Assembly: GCF_010093065.1 (NCBI RefSeq)
Contig: NZ_CP048113.1
Location: 3,224,001 to 3,288,000, forward strand
Origin: Chitinophaga agri
GTDB taxonomy: Bacteria > Bacteroidota > Bacteroidia > Chitinophagales > Chitinophagaceae
Reading direction: 5' to 3'
Length of the DNA stretch: 64,000 nucleotides
Positions within the stretch are counted from its first letter, which is position 1, and the number at the start of each line of letters is the position of its first letter. The position numbers and the translations under genes are program-made. Below the pieces are notes generated by a model. It was not told the DNA's origin, searched no databases, and saw only the letters and a program-made list of their open reading frames with translations. Shown here piece after piece: positions 18,301 to 26,540 of the stretch.

Positions 18301-20748
18301 GAATATATGCGCATTGGCAAACTTAATTCGACCCAGCTGCGTTATTATTTCCGCAACCTGATTCCTAATGCCAACTATGCGCTGCGCCTGCACTTTGTTG
18401 AACCCAGCGACGCAGACAAAGCCACCCGGATCTTTAACGTGAGGACCAGCGGCGACAGCCTTATGAATTTCAACATCTACCAGGCCGCAGGCAATAAGCT
18501 CAATACCGTGATCACACGTACCCTCCAGGCAAAAGCTGACAACGCTGGTGTAATCACTGTACAATTCATTCCAAAAGCAGGCACCAATGATCCTTACAGC
18601 TCTTCTATAGCTGCGCTTGAAGCGTCTATCATTTCATTACAGGGAATCAGTGTCTACTCAGACAGCAGCAATCTCTATGTAGGCTATCGGGACACGCTGA
18701 AGCTGACCACGACACCAGCTAATGCCACCAACCGGAACCTGGTGTATAAGTCTTCCAACGATGCCATCGCTACGGTAGATCTGAATGGGGTGGTAACAGG
18801 AAAAGCTGCCGGCACAGTTACTATCACCGCTACATCTGTTGAAAGTAATTTTGCAGCCTCCAAAACCTACACAGTTATCTATATTCCCGTTACGTCACTA
18901 ACACTGGACAGCACTTCCGTGAATGTATTTGTAGGATCAAACTTCCAGCTGAATGCCATCTTCAACCCGGCAAAAGCCAGTAATAAAGGCGTGTTATGGA
19001 CATCCTCAGATACAACCATAGCCAAAGTGACCAATAGCGGCACTATCAGTGGAATCAAACAGGGAGATGTAATCGTAACAGCCACCGCGGCAGACAATCC
19101 GGCTATTGTTGCACATGCCAATGTTCATGTAGCCAATGTACTGGCCACAAACCTTACATTACAACCATCCAGCGCCATTATCGGGGCAATGGACACGTTG
19201 CGGGTTAAAGTCACATTCCTGCCGGCCAATACCTCGATTAAAAAAGTAACCTGGAGTAGTTCAAATGCATCGTTAGCTACGGTTGACAGCACAGGTCTTA
19301 TCACTGCCATCAAACCAGGCACCCTGACTGTTATTGTTAAAACCCTGGATAACACTGGCGTTGCAGCCACCTTACCGGTTACGGTGGTACCATTAGATTC
19401 ATGTGGAGGAATTCCGAATAATGGTTTTGAAAGCGGTCTTATTAACTGGATTGCCTATAAAGAATCCGTTGCTACTGTGGGCGCCGCATACGCCGTTAGC
19501 GGAAAAGGCCATTCCGGTGATAAAGCCGTGACACTCGGTTCTACAACAGCAAGCACCGCTTTGAACATAAAAGGTTCCATCCCGGTAAGAGGTGGCAGCG
19601 TCATCGTATTTACCCAGTGGGTGAAAGTAGAAAAAGACGCCACCGGTTACCCATGGTGGGCTGGTTATGGTATTGGATTTGTAAATAACCGGGACAGCGC
19701 TACAGGTAACGTACTTTCAAAACAGATTGACAATGTGATCGCATACCGGGAAAACTGGGCCCAGATAAGAGATACCATCAATGTACCTGATAGTGCAACA
19801 GGGCTTACTTACTGGGTATCCAAGGTGGGATTTGGCACTGTATGGGTAGATGATTATTGCATAGAAGTTTTAAGGACAAATAAATCGGCAGTTTATGGTA
19901 TCAACGCGGGCACCACAGTAACACCTGCCGGACCTTATGCCAGTACCACCTTTGCGCAATATGTTCCTGAAGGCCCTACCGGTCCCACTAATCTATGGCA
20001 TGCTGGTTATACCTGGGTACAAAGAGTGACTTCACAGGTAGATCTATCATATGTGACCGATCCCGCTCCTCCGCAGGTATATGAATATATACGCATCTTC
20101 AAAGATAATAACACCCAAATGCGTTATTACCTGCGTGGCCTCACTCCTAACACCATGTATACCATCCGGCTACACTTCGTTGAACCACATGATACGGAAA
20201 AGAACAACAGAATTTTCAGCGTAAAAGCCACCAATGGCATTGATAGCCTTACTGACTTTAATATCTATCAGGCCGCAGGTAACCGGTTGAATACCGCTGT
20301 TATTAAGACTATAAGGTCAACAGCAGACAACGCCGGGTTAATACAGGTAACTTTTTACCCTAAAAAAGGATTGTATGATCCTTACAGCGGCTCAATAGCG
20401 GCTATTGAGGTACGGACCTTGCAACCAGGAGATACGGTGCAAACTGTGACTGCAAATCAAAACACGGTTGCAGTAGTCAGCAGCAAATTAAACACTCCTG
20501 TTAAACTTGATTTTGCAACAGAAGTATATCCAAATCCTTCCAACAGCGTGTTTAAGATAAAACTGACATCTACCTCTAAAGTACCCGCACTTCTTACCAT
20601 TATTAATAACAATGGTAGCACTGTTTATTCTACAAGAATAAATGCGGACGTTAGTTACGAACTTGGCCAGCAGCTGAAACCAGGTATTTATTATATAAAT
20701 ATCAGGCAAGGTACTCAAACCAAGACGATGAAAGTTGTGAAATACTAA
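15301..20748 (+). CDS. GH74-like beta-propeller protein with Big_2, malectin and CBM modules and T9SS type A tail
   Basis: A secreted modular protein of 1,815 residues. A signal peptide (1-25) precedes a large BNR-type beta-propeller (about 26-765) whose start, YTWNQVRIGG and ITTDVGTPYRWN (Asp59), resembles GH74 xyloglucanases. Then follow two Big_2 Ig-like domains (~768-925), a malectin-like domain (~936-1107, INAGTMAPAGG to SSIAALEA), three more Big_2 domains (~1113-1363), a carbohydrate-binding jelly roll (~1367-1524, NNGFESGLINWIAY) and a second malectin-like domain (~1532-1705). The end (~1740-1815, VYPNPSNSVFKIKL, GIYYINI, KTMKVVKY) is a type A T9SS sorting domain. It is likely a surface or released polysaccharide-active protein. 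Whether the propeller is catalytic is uncertain, since I cannot place the second acidic residue. Confidence 0.82.
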   Translation: MKTKKVYYTLLLTIFCLAALHGVHAQLYTWNQVRIGGSGALPSFVAHPKVPDLYFITTDVGTPYRWNKNLQKWEHLMLFKKIPDNYWNWEFNQRCGSLAVDPNDATGNILYATVENSAGPGPGKGSSSVGTILKSTDRGESWTDLHVPIVVHPNSTQQYVNRIQVDPSNSNVVWVVTDQNGAWKTENAGTSWSQVNAISTPGACAFLLFDPSDGTVVVNGQQVTKRIYIGRYSGVWLSVDGGASFTLMSNSPQAPGQATIHADGTLYVSAGSSSVQKGVFKYKSGSWQDVSPVILDNANQYYSKVAVNPANSDDIVVSTRGLWHKNPYYISRRGGAPGSYSQGKITRDNSEAPHSANDGLYYNSPGHNAAAFTWDPFYPDRVWINDMLDVLSTDNIFAPVTNWKIRVVGLEEIMVTGPMVAPPSGKNLLLTATADVGGAHHRSLTEPLNQGAVSNTALHNGINNAFNMQAVAFQYTDPNFVVRVGCDGADTYDINLSHAGYSTDGGDTYTLFPKSPGLRGRVAVSANRRNIVWLTQVDTNGPGNVYWSEDLGTTWTKSTGVSSGILPSGEQWTIYPGQNHLVADKVNGDYFYIWDRGSFYVSTNGGKSFQKTTATGLTANAGSNPNGSSYATTSNVDVTPGKTGDVWIAFYNDTHPEYSALYHTSDTGKTFSKVGGESFKPKWIAATMSDTTANAHVALYTTSQVLPINGITHGAFRSDDTGRTWTTISDRLPGIVQNITADNKGRMFVAISGNGIYFGSPVAGPVQSVQIVNPGSDTLTRGFNVKLNVKMTPAYPTNPSVTWSSSDTSVAKVDAFGNVSGINAGTATITVTSVDGGKISTRQIVVVPPVISNGITMDSILYGTMNTPRQMVATVMPANTTNKTLNWSVADSTIAKVDANGVITGLKLGTTTVTVSTADGGSSSTSQLIVNNIVTAINAGTMAPAGGQATPYQNITIGQYVPEGPGGTDKLWHAGYTWIVRNAATMDLSQVTSPAPRQVYEYMRIGKLNSTQLRYYFRNLIPNANYALRLHFVEPSDADKATRIFNVRTSGDSLMNFNIYQAAGNKLNTVITRTLQAKADNAGVITVQFIPKAGTNDPYSSSIAALEASIISLQGISVYSDSSNLYVGYRDTLKLTTTPANATNRNLVYKSSNDAIATVDLNGVVTGKAAGTVTITATSVESNFAASKTYTVIYIPVTSLTLDSTSVNVFVGSNFQLNAIFNPAKASNKGVLWTSSDTTIAKVTNSGTISGIKQGDVIVTATAADNPAIVAHANVHVANVLATNLTLQPSSAIIGAMDTLRVKVTFLPANTSIKKVTWSSSNASLATVDSTGLITAIKPGTLTVIVKTLDNTGVAATLPVTVVPLDSCGGIPNNGFESGLINWIAYKESVATVGAAYAVSGKGHSGDKAVTLGSTTASTALNIKGSIPVRGGSVIVFTQWVKVEKDATGYPWWAGYGIGFVNNRDSATGNVLSKQIDNVIAYRENWAQIRDTINVPDSATGLTYWVSKVGFGTVWVDDYCIEVLRTNKSAVYGINAGTTVTPAGPYASTTFAQYVPEGPTGPTNLWHAGYTWVQRVTSQVDLSYVTDPAPPQVYEYIRIFKDNNTQMRYYLRGLTPNTMYTIRLHFVEPHDTEKNNRIFSVKATNGIDSLTDFNIYQAAGNRLNTAVIKTIRSTADNAGLIQVTFYPKKGLYDPYSGSIAAIEVRTLQPGDTVQTVTANQNTVAVVSSKLNTPVKLDFATEVYPNPSNSVFKIKLTSTSKVPALLTIINNNGSTVYSTRINADVSYELGQQLKPGIYYINIRQGTQTKTMKVVKY

Positions 20749-20765
20749 GCAATATTCACATACTG

Positions 20766-20802
20766 AAAAAGCTGCCTCATCTATTCATGAGGCAGCTTTT
20801 TT
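20766..20802 (+). terminator. Rho-independent terminator
   Basis: AAAAAGCTGCCTCAT and ATGAGGCAGCTTTTTT form a strong hairpin with a T-run, 18 bases after the large secreted protein. Confidence 0.9.
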
Positions 20803-20836
20803 GCTATACCACTATCATTCCAGGAATTGATTATTA

Positions 20837-21109
20837 TTGATAATGCATCATAACACCATCATTTCGAAGCAAATAATTACTACTGTTACCCAGAGAGGTC
20901 CTGAAAAAAGCACATGTCCATCTGAGATAGCCAGAATGCTTTTCGCTGACAATTGGCGGGATTATATGCAGCAGGTCAGCGATGTGGCAATTGATCTTAC
21001 TTCCCGCATGTTTATCCGGGACGAGCTACTTGCCTGGCCGCCGCAAGGATTTGCAGATGTCATATCGGGACTTATAAAAGGAACCAGTACCGGTTTCATC
21101 CAATCTTAG
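20837..21109 (+). CDS. DUF3253 domain-containing protein
   Basis: 90 residues with the DUF3253 pattern: TVTQRGPEKSTCPSEIARML, WRDYMQQVSDVAIDL and then two basic/hydrophobic strands. The family has a winged-helix-like shape and no established function. The start could also be the second Met at residue 3. Its end overlaps the convergent HxlR-type gene by 14 bases. Confidence 0.72.
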   Translation: MIMHHNTIISKQIITTVTQRGPEKSTCPSEIARMLFADNWRDYMQQVSDVAIDLTSRMFIRDELLAWPPQGFADVISGLIKGTSTGFIQS

Positions 21110-21518
21110 GCACTACAGACATGCGCTTGTACATTGGGCATATCGCCTTTGAAGTTTCAACAATCTTCGGATCCTGCGTAATAACAGTCTCCAAAAAACT
21201 GCGATTAGCATCCCCCCATTGGTTCATGGCATCAATGATCGGCATCAGTGACCAGCCGATCTCGGTAAGCGAATACTCTACTTTAGGCGGCAACTGCGGG
21301 TAGGTTTTTTTCTCAACCATGCCATGTCCTTCTAATTCTTTGAGTTGTACATTCAATACCCTACGCGTAGCACCGGGAAATAAGCGAAGCAGCTCACTTG
21401 GACGCTTTACATTCATTGAAATAGCATTCAGCAAAGCAGGCTTCCATTTACCGTTCAGCACTTCCTTTGTCAGGTGAAGGCCGCAATCTATAGTTAAGGG
21501 AGTCTTTCTTTCATACAT
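21096..21518 (-). CDS. HxlR family transcriptional regulator
   Basis: A 140-residue winged-helix regulator. CGLHLTKEVLNGKWKPALL at the N-terminus and RPSELLRLFPGATRRVLNVQLKELEGHGMV are the classic HxlR recognition-helix region, followed by the wing VEYSLTEIGWSLMPII. The N-terminal Cys (residue 12) is at the position of the redox- or electrophile-sensing Cys of several relatives. It is divergent from the old-yellow-enzyme homologue at 21648, the common arrangement for electrophile-responsive pairs. The perfect palindrome at 21567-21582 between the two genes is the likely operator. Confidence 0.9.
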   Translation of the reverse strand: MYERKTPLTIDCGLHLTKEVLNGKWKPALLNAISMNVKRPSELLRLFPGATRRVLNVQLKELEGHGMVEKKTYPQLPPKVEYSLTEIGWSLMPIIDAMNQWGDANRSFLETVITQDPKIVETSKAICPMYKRMSVVPKIG

Positions 21519-21566
21519 ATACTATTACTTTACTCAAAAATAAGCATTGCGTCTTATTTCAGCTAG

Positions 21567-21582
21567 GGGATAAATTTATCCC
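21567..21582. promoter_or_regulatory. Palindromic operator candidate (HxlR / OYE intergenic)
   Basis: GGGATAAATTTATCCC is a perfect 16-bp palindrome, 48 bases upstream of the HxlR start and about 65 upstream of the reductase start. A promoter-like TTG (21605-21607) and GAGGTTTG (21628-21635) lie between it and the reductase gene. Confidence 0.5.
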
Positions 21583-21647
21583 TATACCACTACTTTCTCC
21601 CTTATTGTACTGCTGCGGCATATATCCGAGGTTTGCACAAAAAAGTA

Positions 21648-22769
21648 ATGAAAGATACAGTACAACCACTACTAGAGGAATACAAAATAGGCAATTTGCA
21701 ACTGAAGAACCGGGTGGTTATGGCGTCACTTACGCGCGGACGTGCTACTAACCCAGGTCTGGTACCTACGCCGCTGATGGCCAGCTACTATGCACAACGC
21801 GCCTCAGCAGGCTTAATTCTAAGTGAGGGCACCTGGCTGAGCCCGAAGGCGATCGGTTTTATTAACGTGCCAGGCATCTTCACACAGGAGCAGATAGATG
21901 GCTGGAAACTTGTCACAAAAGCCGTTCACGACAAAGGTGGATTGATCTTCTCCCAATTAGGGCATATAGGGTCCGCGTCTCACCCTGATTTCCTGAATGG
22001 TGCATTACCCGCCGGACCTTCTGCTATTAATCCGCAAACCCGCTCCTTTACTCCCGAGGGCTTCAAAGATACACTAACACCCCGCGAGCTAACTGTCGCG
22101 GAGATAAAACAAACCATACAGGATTACAAGCAGGCCGCTAAAAATGCGAAGGAAGCAGGATTTGACGGAGTAGAAGTGCATGCACAGGCAGGTATGCTAA
22201 TTCCCCAGTTCCTCAGTCTGGCTACCAATCAGCGTAATGATATGTATGGTGGTAGTATTGAAAACCGTGCGCGTATCGTATTTGAGATCCTGGATGCAAT
22301 TACTGAGATCTGGGACAGCACTCGCGTCGCCATCAAATTTGCACCGGTCGCACTCAGCCATGTAGGCATCATGACCCCGGACAAAGAAACTGTTCCTATG
22401 TTCCAGTACATCCTTAAAAAACTGAGTGACTACAATCTCGCTTACCTGCACATTGCGGGACCAGCAGAAGATCTAAGCGGCACGCCGGTAGAGGTATTAC
22501 AAAACAATTACTTCAGCCATTTCCGCCAACATTATAAAGGCAGACTGATGGCCAACCTGGGCTTTACGCAGGAGAGCGGCAATGCAATCCTCCGGGAAGG
22601 AACTGCCGATCTGGTATCTTTTGGTGAACCATTCATCGCAAACCCGGATTTGGTAACGCGCTTTAAGTATAACTTACCATTGTCGGAAGGTAACCGGGAT
22701 ACGTATTACAGTGGAGAAGAAAATGGGTACACGGATTATCCTGAAGCTGTATATGATGTCGTGCAATAG
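21648..22769 (+). CDS. Old yellow enzyme family NADH:flavin oxidoreductase homologue
   Basis: A TIM-barrel flavoprotein of the OYE/NemA family, 373 residues from the chosen start MKDTVQPLL. Family signatures are KNRVVMASLTRGRA at the N-terminus, LILSEGTWLSP, FSQLGHIG, and NQRNDMYGGSIENRAR at about 200. Such enzymes use FMN and NAD(P)H to reduce activated alkenes or quinones. The active-site motif is odd: the usual H-x-x-N/H-x-Y reads His178, Ala, Gln, Ala181, Gly, Met183, so the second substrate-binding residue and the Tyr proton donor are both replaced. A longer start at 21633 exists, but the candidate promoter box ends at 21635. It is divergent from the HxlR regulator. Confidence 0.88.
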   Translation: MKDTVQPLLEEYKIGNLQLKNRVVMASLTRGRATNPGLVPTPLMASYYAQRASAGLILSEGTWLSPKAIGFINVPGIFTQEQIDGWKLVTKAVHDKGGLIFSQLGHIGSASHPDFLNGALPAGPSAINPQTRSFTPEGFKDTLTPRELTVAEIKQTIQDYKQAAKNAKEAGFDGVEVHAQAGMLIPQFLSLATNQRNDMYGGSIENRARIVFEILDAITEIWDSTRVAIKFAPVALSHVGIMTPDKETVPMFQYILKKLSDYNLAYLHIAGPAEDLSGTPVEVLQNNYFSHFRQHYKGRLMANLGFTQESGNAILREGTADLVSFGEPFIANPDLVTRFKYNLPLSEGNRDTYYSGEENGYTDYPEAVYDVVQ

Positions 22770-22823
22770 CGCACAGAAGATGAAAGATCCGGGAATGAAG
22801 CGCGCTTCTGTCCCCCTATAAAA

Positions 22824-22867
22824 AAAGTGGTATAACTGGTTTTAACGTTAACCAGTTATACCACTTT
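22824..22867. terminator. Bidirectional terminator
   Basis: AAAGTGGTATAACTGGTT and AACCAGTTATACCACTTT form an 18-bp stem between the convergent reductase and GH84 genes. Confidence 0.85.
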
Positions 22868-22884
22868 CCAGTTTAAAAATAGTA

Positions 22885-24864
22885 CTACTTCTCTGAAGTA
22901 CGGATAACACTTTCCATACTATCAACAGCAATCAGCTTAGGTGCATCAGCCACAAATACATCCAGCACGCCATCGGCGATCCTGATAGGCCCTCCCACAC
23001 GTGTAGCGCCCGGAATGGTATGTATAGCTGCCGCTGCTGCCGCCAGCTGTACAGCGCTCGCAAAATACCGGCCTGCAGCAGCATTTCCATTATCAGCTGC
23101 TTCAAGACCTGCGGCGGTTAACTGTAGCGCTCTTCCCCACAGTTGCATAGCATCCAGCCATGGACGAGCATCCAGCGCAAAAGAAGTATCAACAGTGCCC
23201 GCCCGGATAATATCAGGTGCGTTGGTAAATGCAGCAGCATATTGACGCAGGCGTGCCAGTGCCTCATGACGAGCGGTAACGTCTCCATTTGCAATCGCAT
23301 CGCGCACACCATCCAGCAATGCTTTCATTTTCGGCGCCTGTACCTGCCATGGCTGACTGCCAAAAGTGGGGGCCATATGTTGCGTATCAAAGAAAGTCAG
23401 TAATGCAGCAGTCGCCTGTTCATCGCCACCCGCCAGTTCACGCGCAGCAGCCAGCCAGATGCGCGCTGCATCATATCCCTTGTCATTCCACGCGAAGGCA
23501 ACTACGCCTGTTACAGCAACACGGCTTGGTGCTTCCTGATTCATCGGATTAGACAGAATGCCCGCCAGCTCTCCTGATAAACCAGCTTCACGCTTCACAT
23601 AAGGCGCCAGCAATAACCGACCAGCAGATTCTCCATAGTCATTAACAGGATAGTTATCCCATAACAAGGTCTTACGTCCGAATGCCTTTGTCGCCGCACG
23701 CGCATCCGGAACAGATATCGCAGGAGGTACAACGTCTGTACCTGTCCACTGTACTACGATCTGCGAATCCAGGTTCTTCCGCAATGCTGCCTTGTAAGGT
23801 GTTTCCTTCGCATCATAATACTCAGTAGGCACCATGATGAGTGGAGGTGCAGCAGGATCATTCTTTTTAATATTTGCCTGTAAAGCATTTAGCAGCTTCG
23901 CCTGTGCAATACCCGCAGCCTCCGCACCGGAAGGACCGAAGGTTGTTTTATCAAGATCGCAATTCCATTTGGTATACTCAATATCATCAAGCGCAACATA
24001 AAAGCTGTGAACACCGATAGAACGAAGGGCGGCAAACTTACGCTCCATATGATGAAGATCAGCCGGATCTGAGAAACAGACCGTCGGACCAGGAGAAATC
24101 GCATACACAAAATTGATATGGTTCCTTTTAGCCACCGCTACCAATCTGCCCAGCGCTGCTAACGTCGCAGCAGGATAATCTTCACGCCAGCGATCACGGG
24201 CATACGGATCATCTTTAGGGCTGTAGATATAAGTATTGGCCTTGACAGTAGCGAGAAAACCTAAATGCTTCTCCCTATCAGACATTGACCATGGCTTACC
24301 ATAAAAACCTTCAATAGTGCCACGGATCGGCATGGCAGGATGATCCTTGATCAAAAGCGCAGGTATAACCTTCCGCTGCGCCAGTTGCCTGAATGTTTGT
24401 GCCGCGTGAAATAAACCATCTGCATCGTGACCGGCCAGTGTAATAAGTGCACCATTCCCCATCACAGTGCCAGCAATCGTGTATCCCTCAGTACTGCTAT
24501 CCTGTACGGCTCCACTCTTTGCGAGCGCGGTACGGACAATCGTCGCACCTGTTGTTCCCATTACAATATGTGGTCCATCCGGGTGCTGCGGCAACTGTTT
24601 CGCTACTGTGATACTTTCCACACCCGCCAATACCAGCGCGTTACGGACAAGTCCTACAGTTTCCGCTTCTGTCTCCGGAGTGGCTATTAAAACCACCGAT
24701 CTTCCCAATACTATCGAACCCTTTCCCAGCTCCATTGATACGGGTACCGGGAAAATCGAAGGCATTGTAGCTGGACGGCTCTGCGTTGCGTGATGGATTG
24801 TTTGAGCATTGGTGCCGCTATAACCGAACATGACCACGGTTAAGCAAGTAAATAACATTCTCAT
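22885..24864 (-). CDS. Beta-N-acetylglucosaminidase, GH84 family
   Basis: The 659-residue protein has a signal peptide (1-20), an N-terminal GH20b-like helper domain (~35-170) and a GH84 catalytic barrel from RGTIEGFYGKPWS (181-193). The adjacent catalytic acids of the family are Asp293-Asp294 in YVALDDIEY; NTYIYSPKDDPY (210-221) and YAISPGP (254-260) are further barrel signatures. The enzyme removes N-acetylglucosamine by substrate-assisted catalysis. As an exported bacterial enzyme it probably acts on host-type glycans or chitin-like or mucin-like fragments, which is inference. A helical C-terminal region (~450-640) follows. It is monocistronic. Confidence 0.9.
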   Translation of the reverse strand: MRMLFTCLTVVMFGYSGTNAQTIHHATQSRPATMPSIFPVPVSMELGKGSIVLGRSVVLIATPETEAETVGLVRNALVLAGVESITVAKQLPQHPDGPHIVMGTTGATIVRTALAKSGAVQDSSTEGYTIAGTVMGNGALITLAGHDADGLFHAAQTFRQLAQRKVIPALLIKDHPAMPIRGTIEGFYGKPWSMSDREKHLGFLATVKANTYIYSPKDDPYARDRWREDYPAATLAALGRLVAVAKRNHINFVYAISPGPTVCFSDPADLHHMERKFAALRSIGVHSFYVALDDIEYTKWNCDLDKTTFGPSGAEAAGIAQAKLLNALQANIKKNDPAAPPLIMVPTEYYDAKETPYKAALRKNLDSQIVVQWTGTDVVPPAISVPDARAATKAFGRKTLLWDNYPVNDYGESAGRLLLAPYVKREAGLSGELAGILSNPMNQEAPSRVAVTGVVAFAWNDKGYDAARIWLAAARELAGGDEQATAALLTFFDTQHMAPTFGSQPWQVQAPKMKALLDGVRDAIANGDVTARHEALARLRQYAAAFTNAPDIIRAGTVDTSFALDARPWLDAMQLWGRALQLTAAGLEAADNGNAAAGRYFASAVQLAAAAAAIHTIPGATRVGGPIRIADGVLDVFVADAPKLIAVDSMESVIRTSEK

Positions 24865-25147
24865 TCCTCTTTCAATTTATAAACCTGTAATGACAGCAAG
24901 GTAATAACAATAGCACAGAGATTATATGACAAAAACGATGTTATTTTTTATAGAGGAAGGAAAGCAGTTTATCCGGATTGATATGATCCTCCCTTTATAC
25001 AGCCGCGGTTCTTATTCACGCCCGCTATTATCCAGCTCGACAACGAATATGTCCACTTGGAGGGATTACTTATTTACCTGGCGCTCCCCTCGATATAATT
25101 TTGTCGCAACATTAGAAGCAAATCTTAACATCTAAATTATAAAAGCA

Positions 25148-26437
25148 ATGAACGCGAAACTTACTACTATACTACTCGCAGCTACATTCTCACTAAGTAT
25201 GCCTGCAATGACGAATGCACAGACGACCAGCACCAAAACGGATACATCCGCATCTGATATGCGTATCAGATCTTTTAAGATCAACATTCCTCAGGCAAAG
25301 CTGGATGAACTTAAAAGACGCATTGCCGGGACAAACTTTCCGGATAAAGAAACTGTAAACGATGAATCCCAGGGTATCCAACTGGCGCAATTAAAAGAAC
25401 TCGTAAACTATTGGGGCAACAATTATGACTGGAGAAAACTGGAAAACAAATTAAATGCCTTACCTCAGTTTGTAACTAAAATTGATGGTTTGGATATCCA
25501 GTTCATCCATGTACGTTCAAAAGAACCGAATGCAATGCCGGTCATCCTTACCCATGGCTGGCCTGGTTCTCCCCTGGAATTCATTGATGCCATCGGCCCG
25601 TTGACCGACCCGGTAAAATATGGCGGTAAAGCGGAGGACGCATTTGATGTCATTATACCTGCTATACCAGGATATGGTTTTTCAGAAATACCTAAAGAAG
25701 TGGGCTGGAATCCTGACCGTGTGGCAAAAGCATGGGATGTGCTGGTGAAACGCCTTGGCTATAAAAAATATGTTTCCGAAGGTGGTGATCACGGCTCAGT
25801 GATCTCCGATGCCCTGGCCAGACAAGCACCGTCAGGACTGCTGGGTATACACCTCACTATGCCTGCCACAATTCCGGCAGAACTTGTAAAACCAATTAAT
25901 GCAGGCGATCCGGCACCCTCAGGACTTTCTGCATCCGAGACCAAAGCATATAATTCCTTAAGCACCTTCTTTGGAAGAAATGCGGCCTATGGAGGAATGA
26001 TGGTGACCCGTCCACAGACAACCGGTTATTTACTGTCCGATTCTCCCAGTGCATTGGCAGCATTCCTGTACGAGAAAATTGCAGAATGGACAGATAGTAA
26101 CTTAAAACCGGAAAATGTGATCAGCAGAGATGCTATCCTTGATGATATTACGCTCTACTGGCTGACGAATACAGGCGCTTCCTCTTCCAGATTCTATTGG
26201 GAAAATAACAACAATAACTTTAGCTCCGAACACCAGAAAACAAAGGATATAAAGGTTCCTGTAGCGATCTCTGTATTTCCACATGAAATTTACGAGGCGC
26301 CAGAAAGCTGGTCCAGAAAAGCATATCCTTCATTGTATTATTATCATAAAGCACCTAAGGGTGGGCACTTTGCCGCATGGGAACAGCCGCAGATCTTTAC
26401 TGAAGAACTTAGAGCTGCATTTAGATCTCTGCGATAA
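25148..26437 (+). CDS. Exported epoxide hydrolase-like alpha/beta hydrolase
   Basis: A 429-residue protein with a signal peptide (1-24), an epoxide hydrolase N-terminal (EHN) domain (~40-150) and an alpha/beta hydrolase core. The oxyanion motif HGWPGS is at 136-141. The nucleophile elbow EGGDHGS gives Asp214, as in epoxide hydrolases. The catalytic His is His407 in KGGHFAAWEQP. These enzymes open epoxides to diols through an aspartyl ester. Export to the periplasm is notable but frequent in this phylum. The substrate is unknown. Start ATG at 25148 is 11 bases after the end of the AT-rich upstream region. No operon partner is evident. Confidence 0.88.
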   Translation: MNAKLTTILLAATFSLSMPAMTNAQTTSTKTDTSASDMRIRSFKINIPQAKLDELKRRIAGTNFPDKETVNDESQGIQLAQLKELVNYWGNNYDWRKLENKLNALPQFVTKIDGLDIQFIHVRSKEPNAMPVILTHGWPGSPLEFIDAIGPLTDPVKYGGKAEDAFDVIIPAIPGYGFSEIPKEVGWNPDRVAKAWDVLVKRLGYKKYVSEGGDHGSVISDALARQAPSGLLGIHLTMPATIPAELVKPINAGDPAPSGLSASETKAYNSLSTFFGRNAAYGGMMVTRPQTTGYLLSDSPSALAAFLYEKIAEWTDSNLKPENVISRDAILDDITLYWLTNTGASSSRFYWENNNNNFSSEHQKTKDIKVPVAISVFPHEIYEAPESWSRKAYPSLYYYHKAPKGGHFAAWEQPQIFTEELRAAFRSLR

Positions 26438-26463
26438 GAGAATGGGCATGGGGATTAGTGAGA

Positions 26464-26494
26464 CAAAGCCTTCAGACATAATCTAAAGGCTTTG
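26464..26494. terminator. Hairpin between convergent genes
   Basis: CAAAGCCTT and AAGGCTTTG pair with a 12-base loop, 26 bases after the epoxide hydrolase gene and upstream of the convergent propeller gene's stop. Confidence 0.6.
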
Positions 26495-26540
26495 CAATTA
26501 CATTTACATAGCGGTAAGGATAGTACATCGACATGGGTAG

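Noticed and set aside
18016..18564. 182-codon minus-strand frame
   Set aside because: It is antisense to the malectin-like domain of the large secreted protein and has no motif of its own.
24926..25135. 69-codon frame upstream of the epoxide hydrolase
   Set aside because: No family resemblance and atypical composition; it overlaps the promoter region of the following gene.
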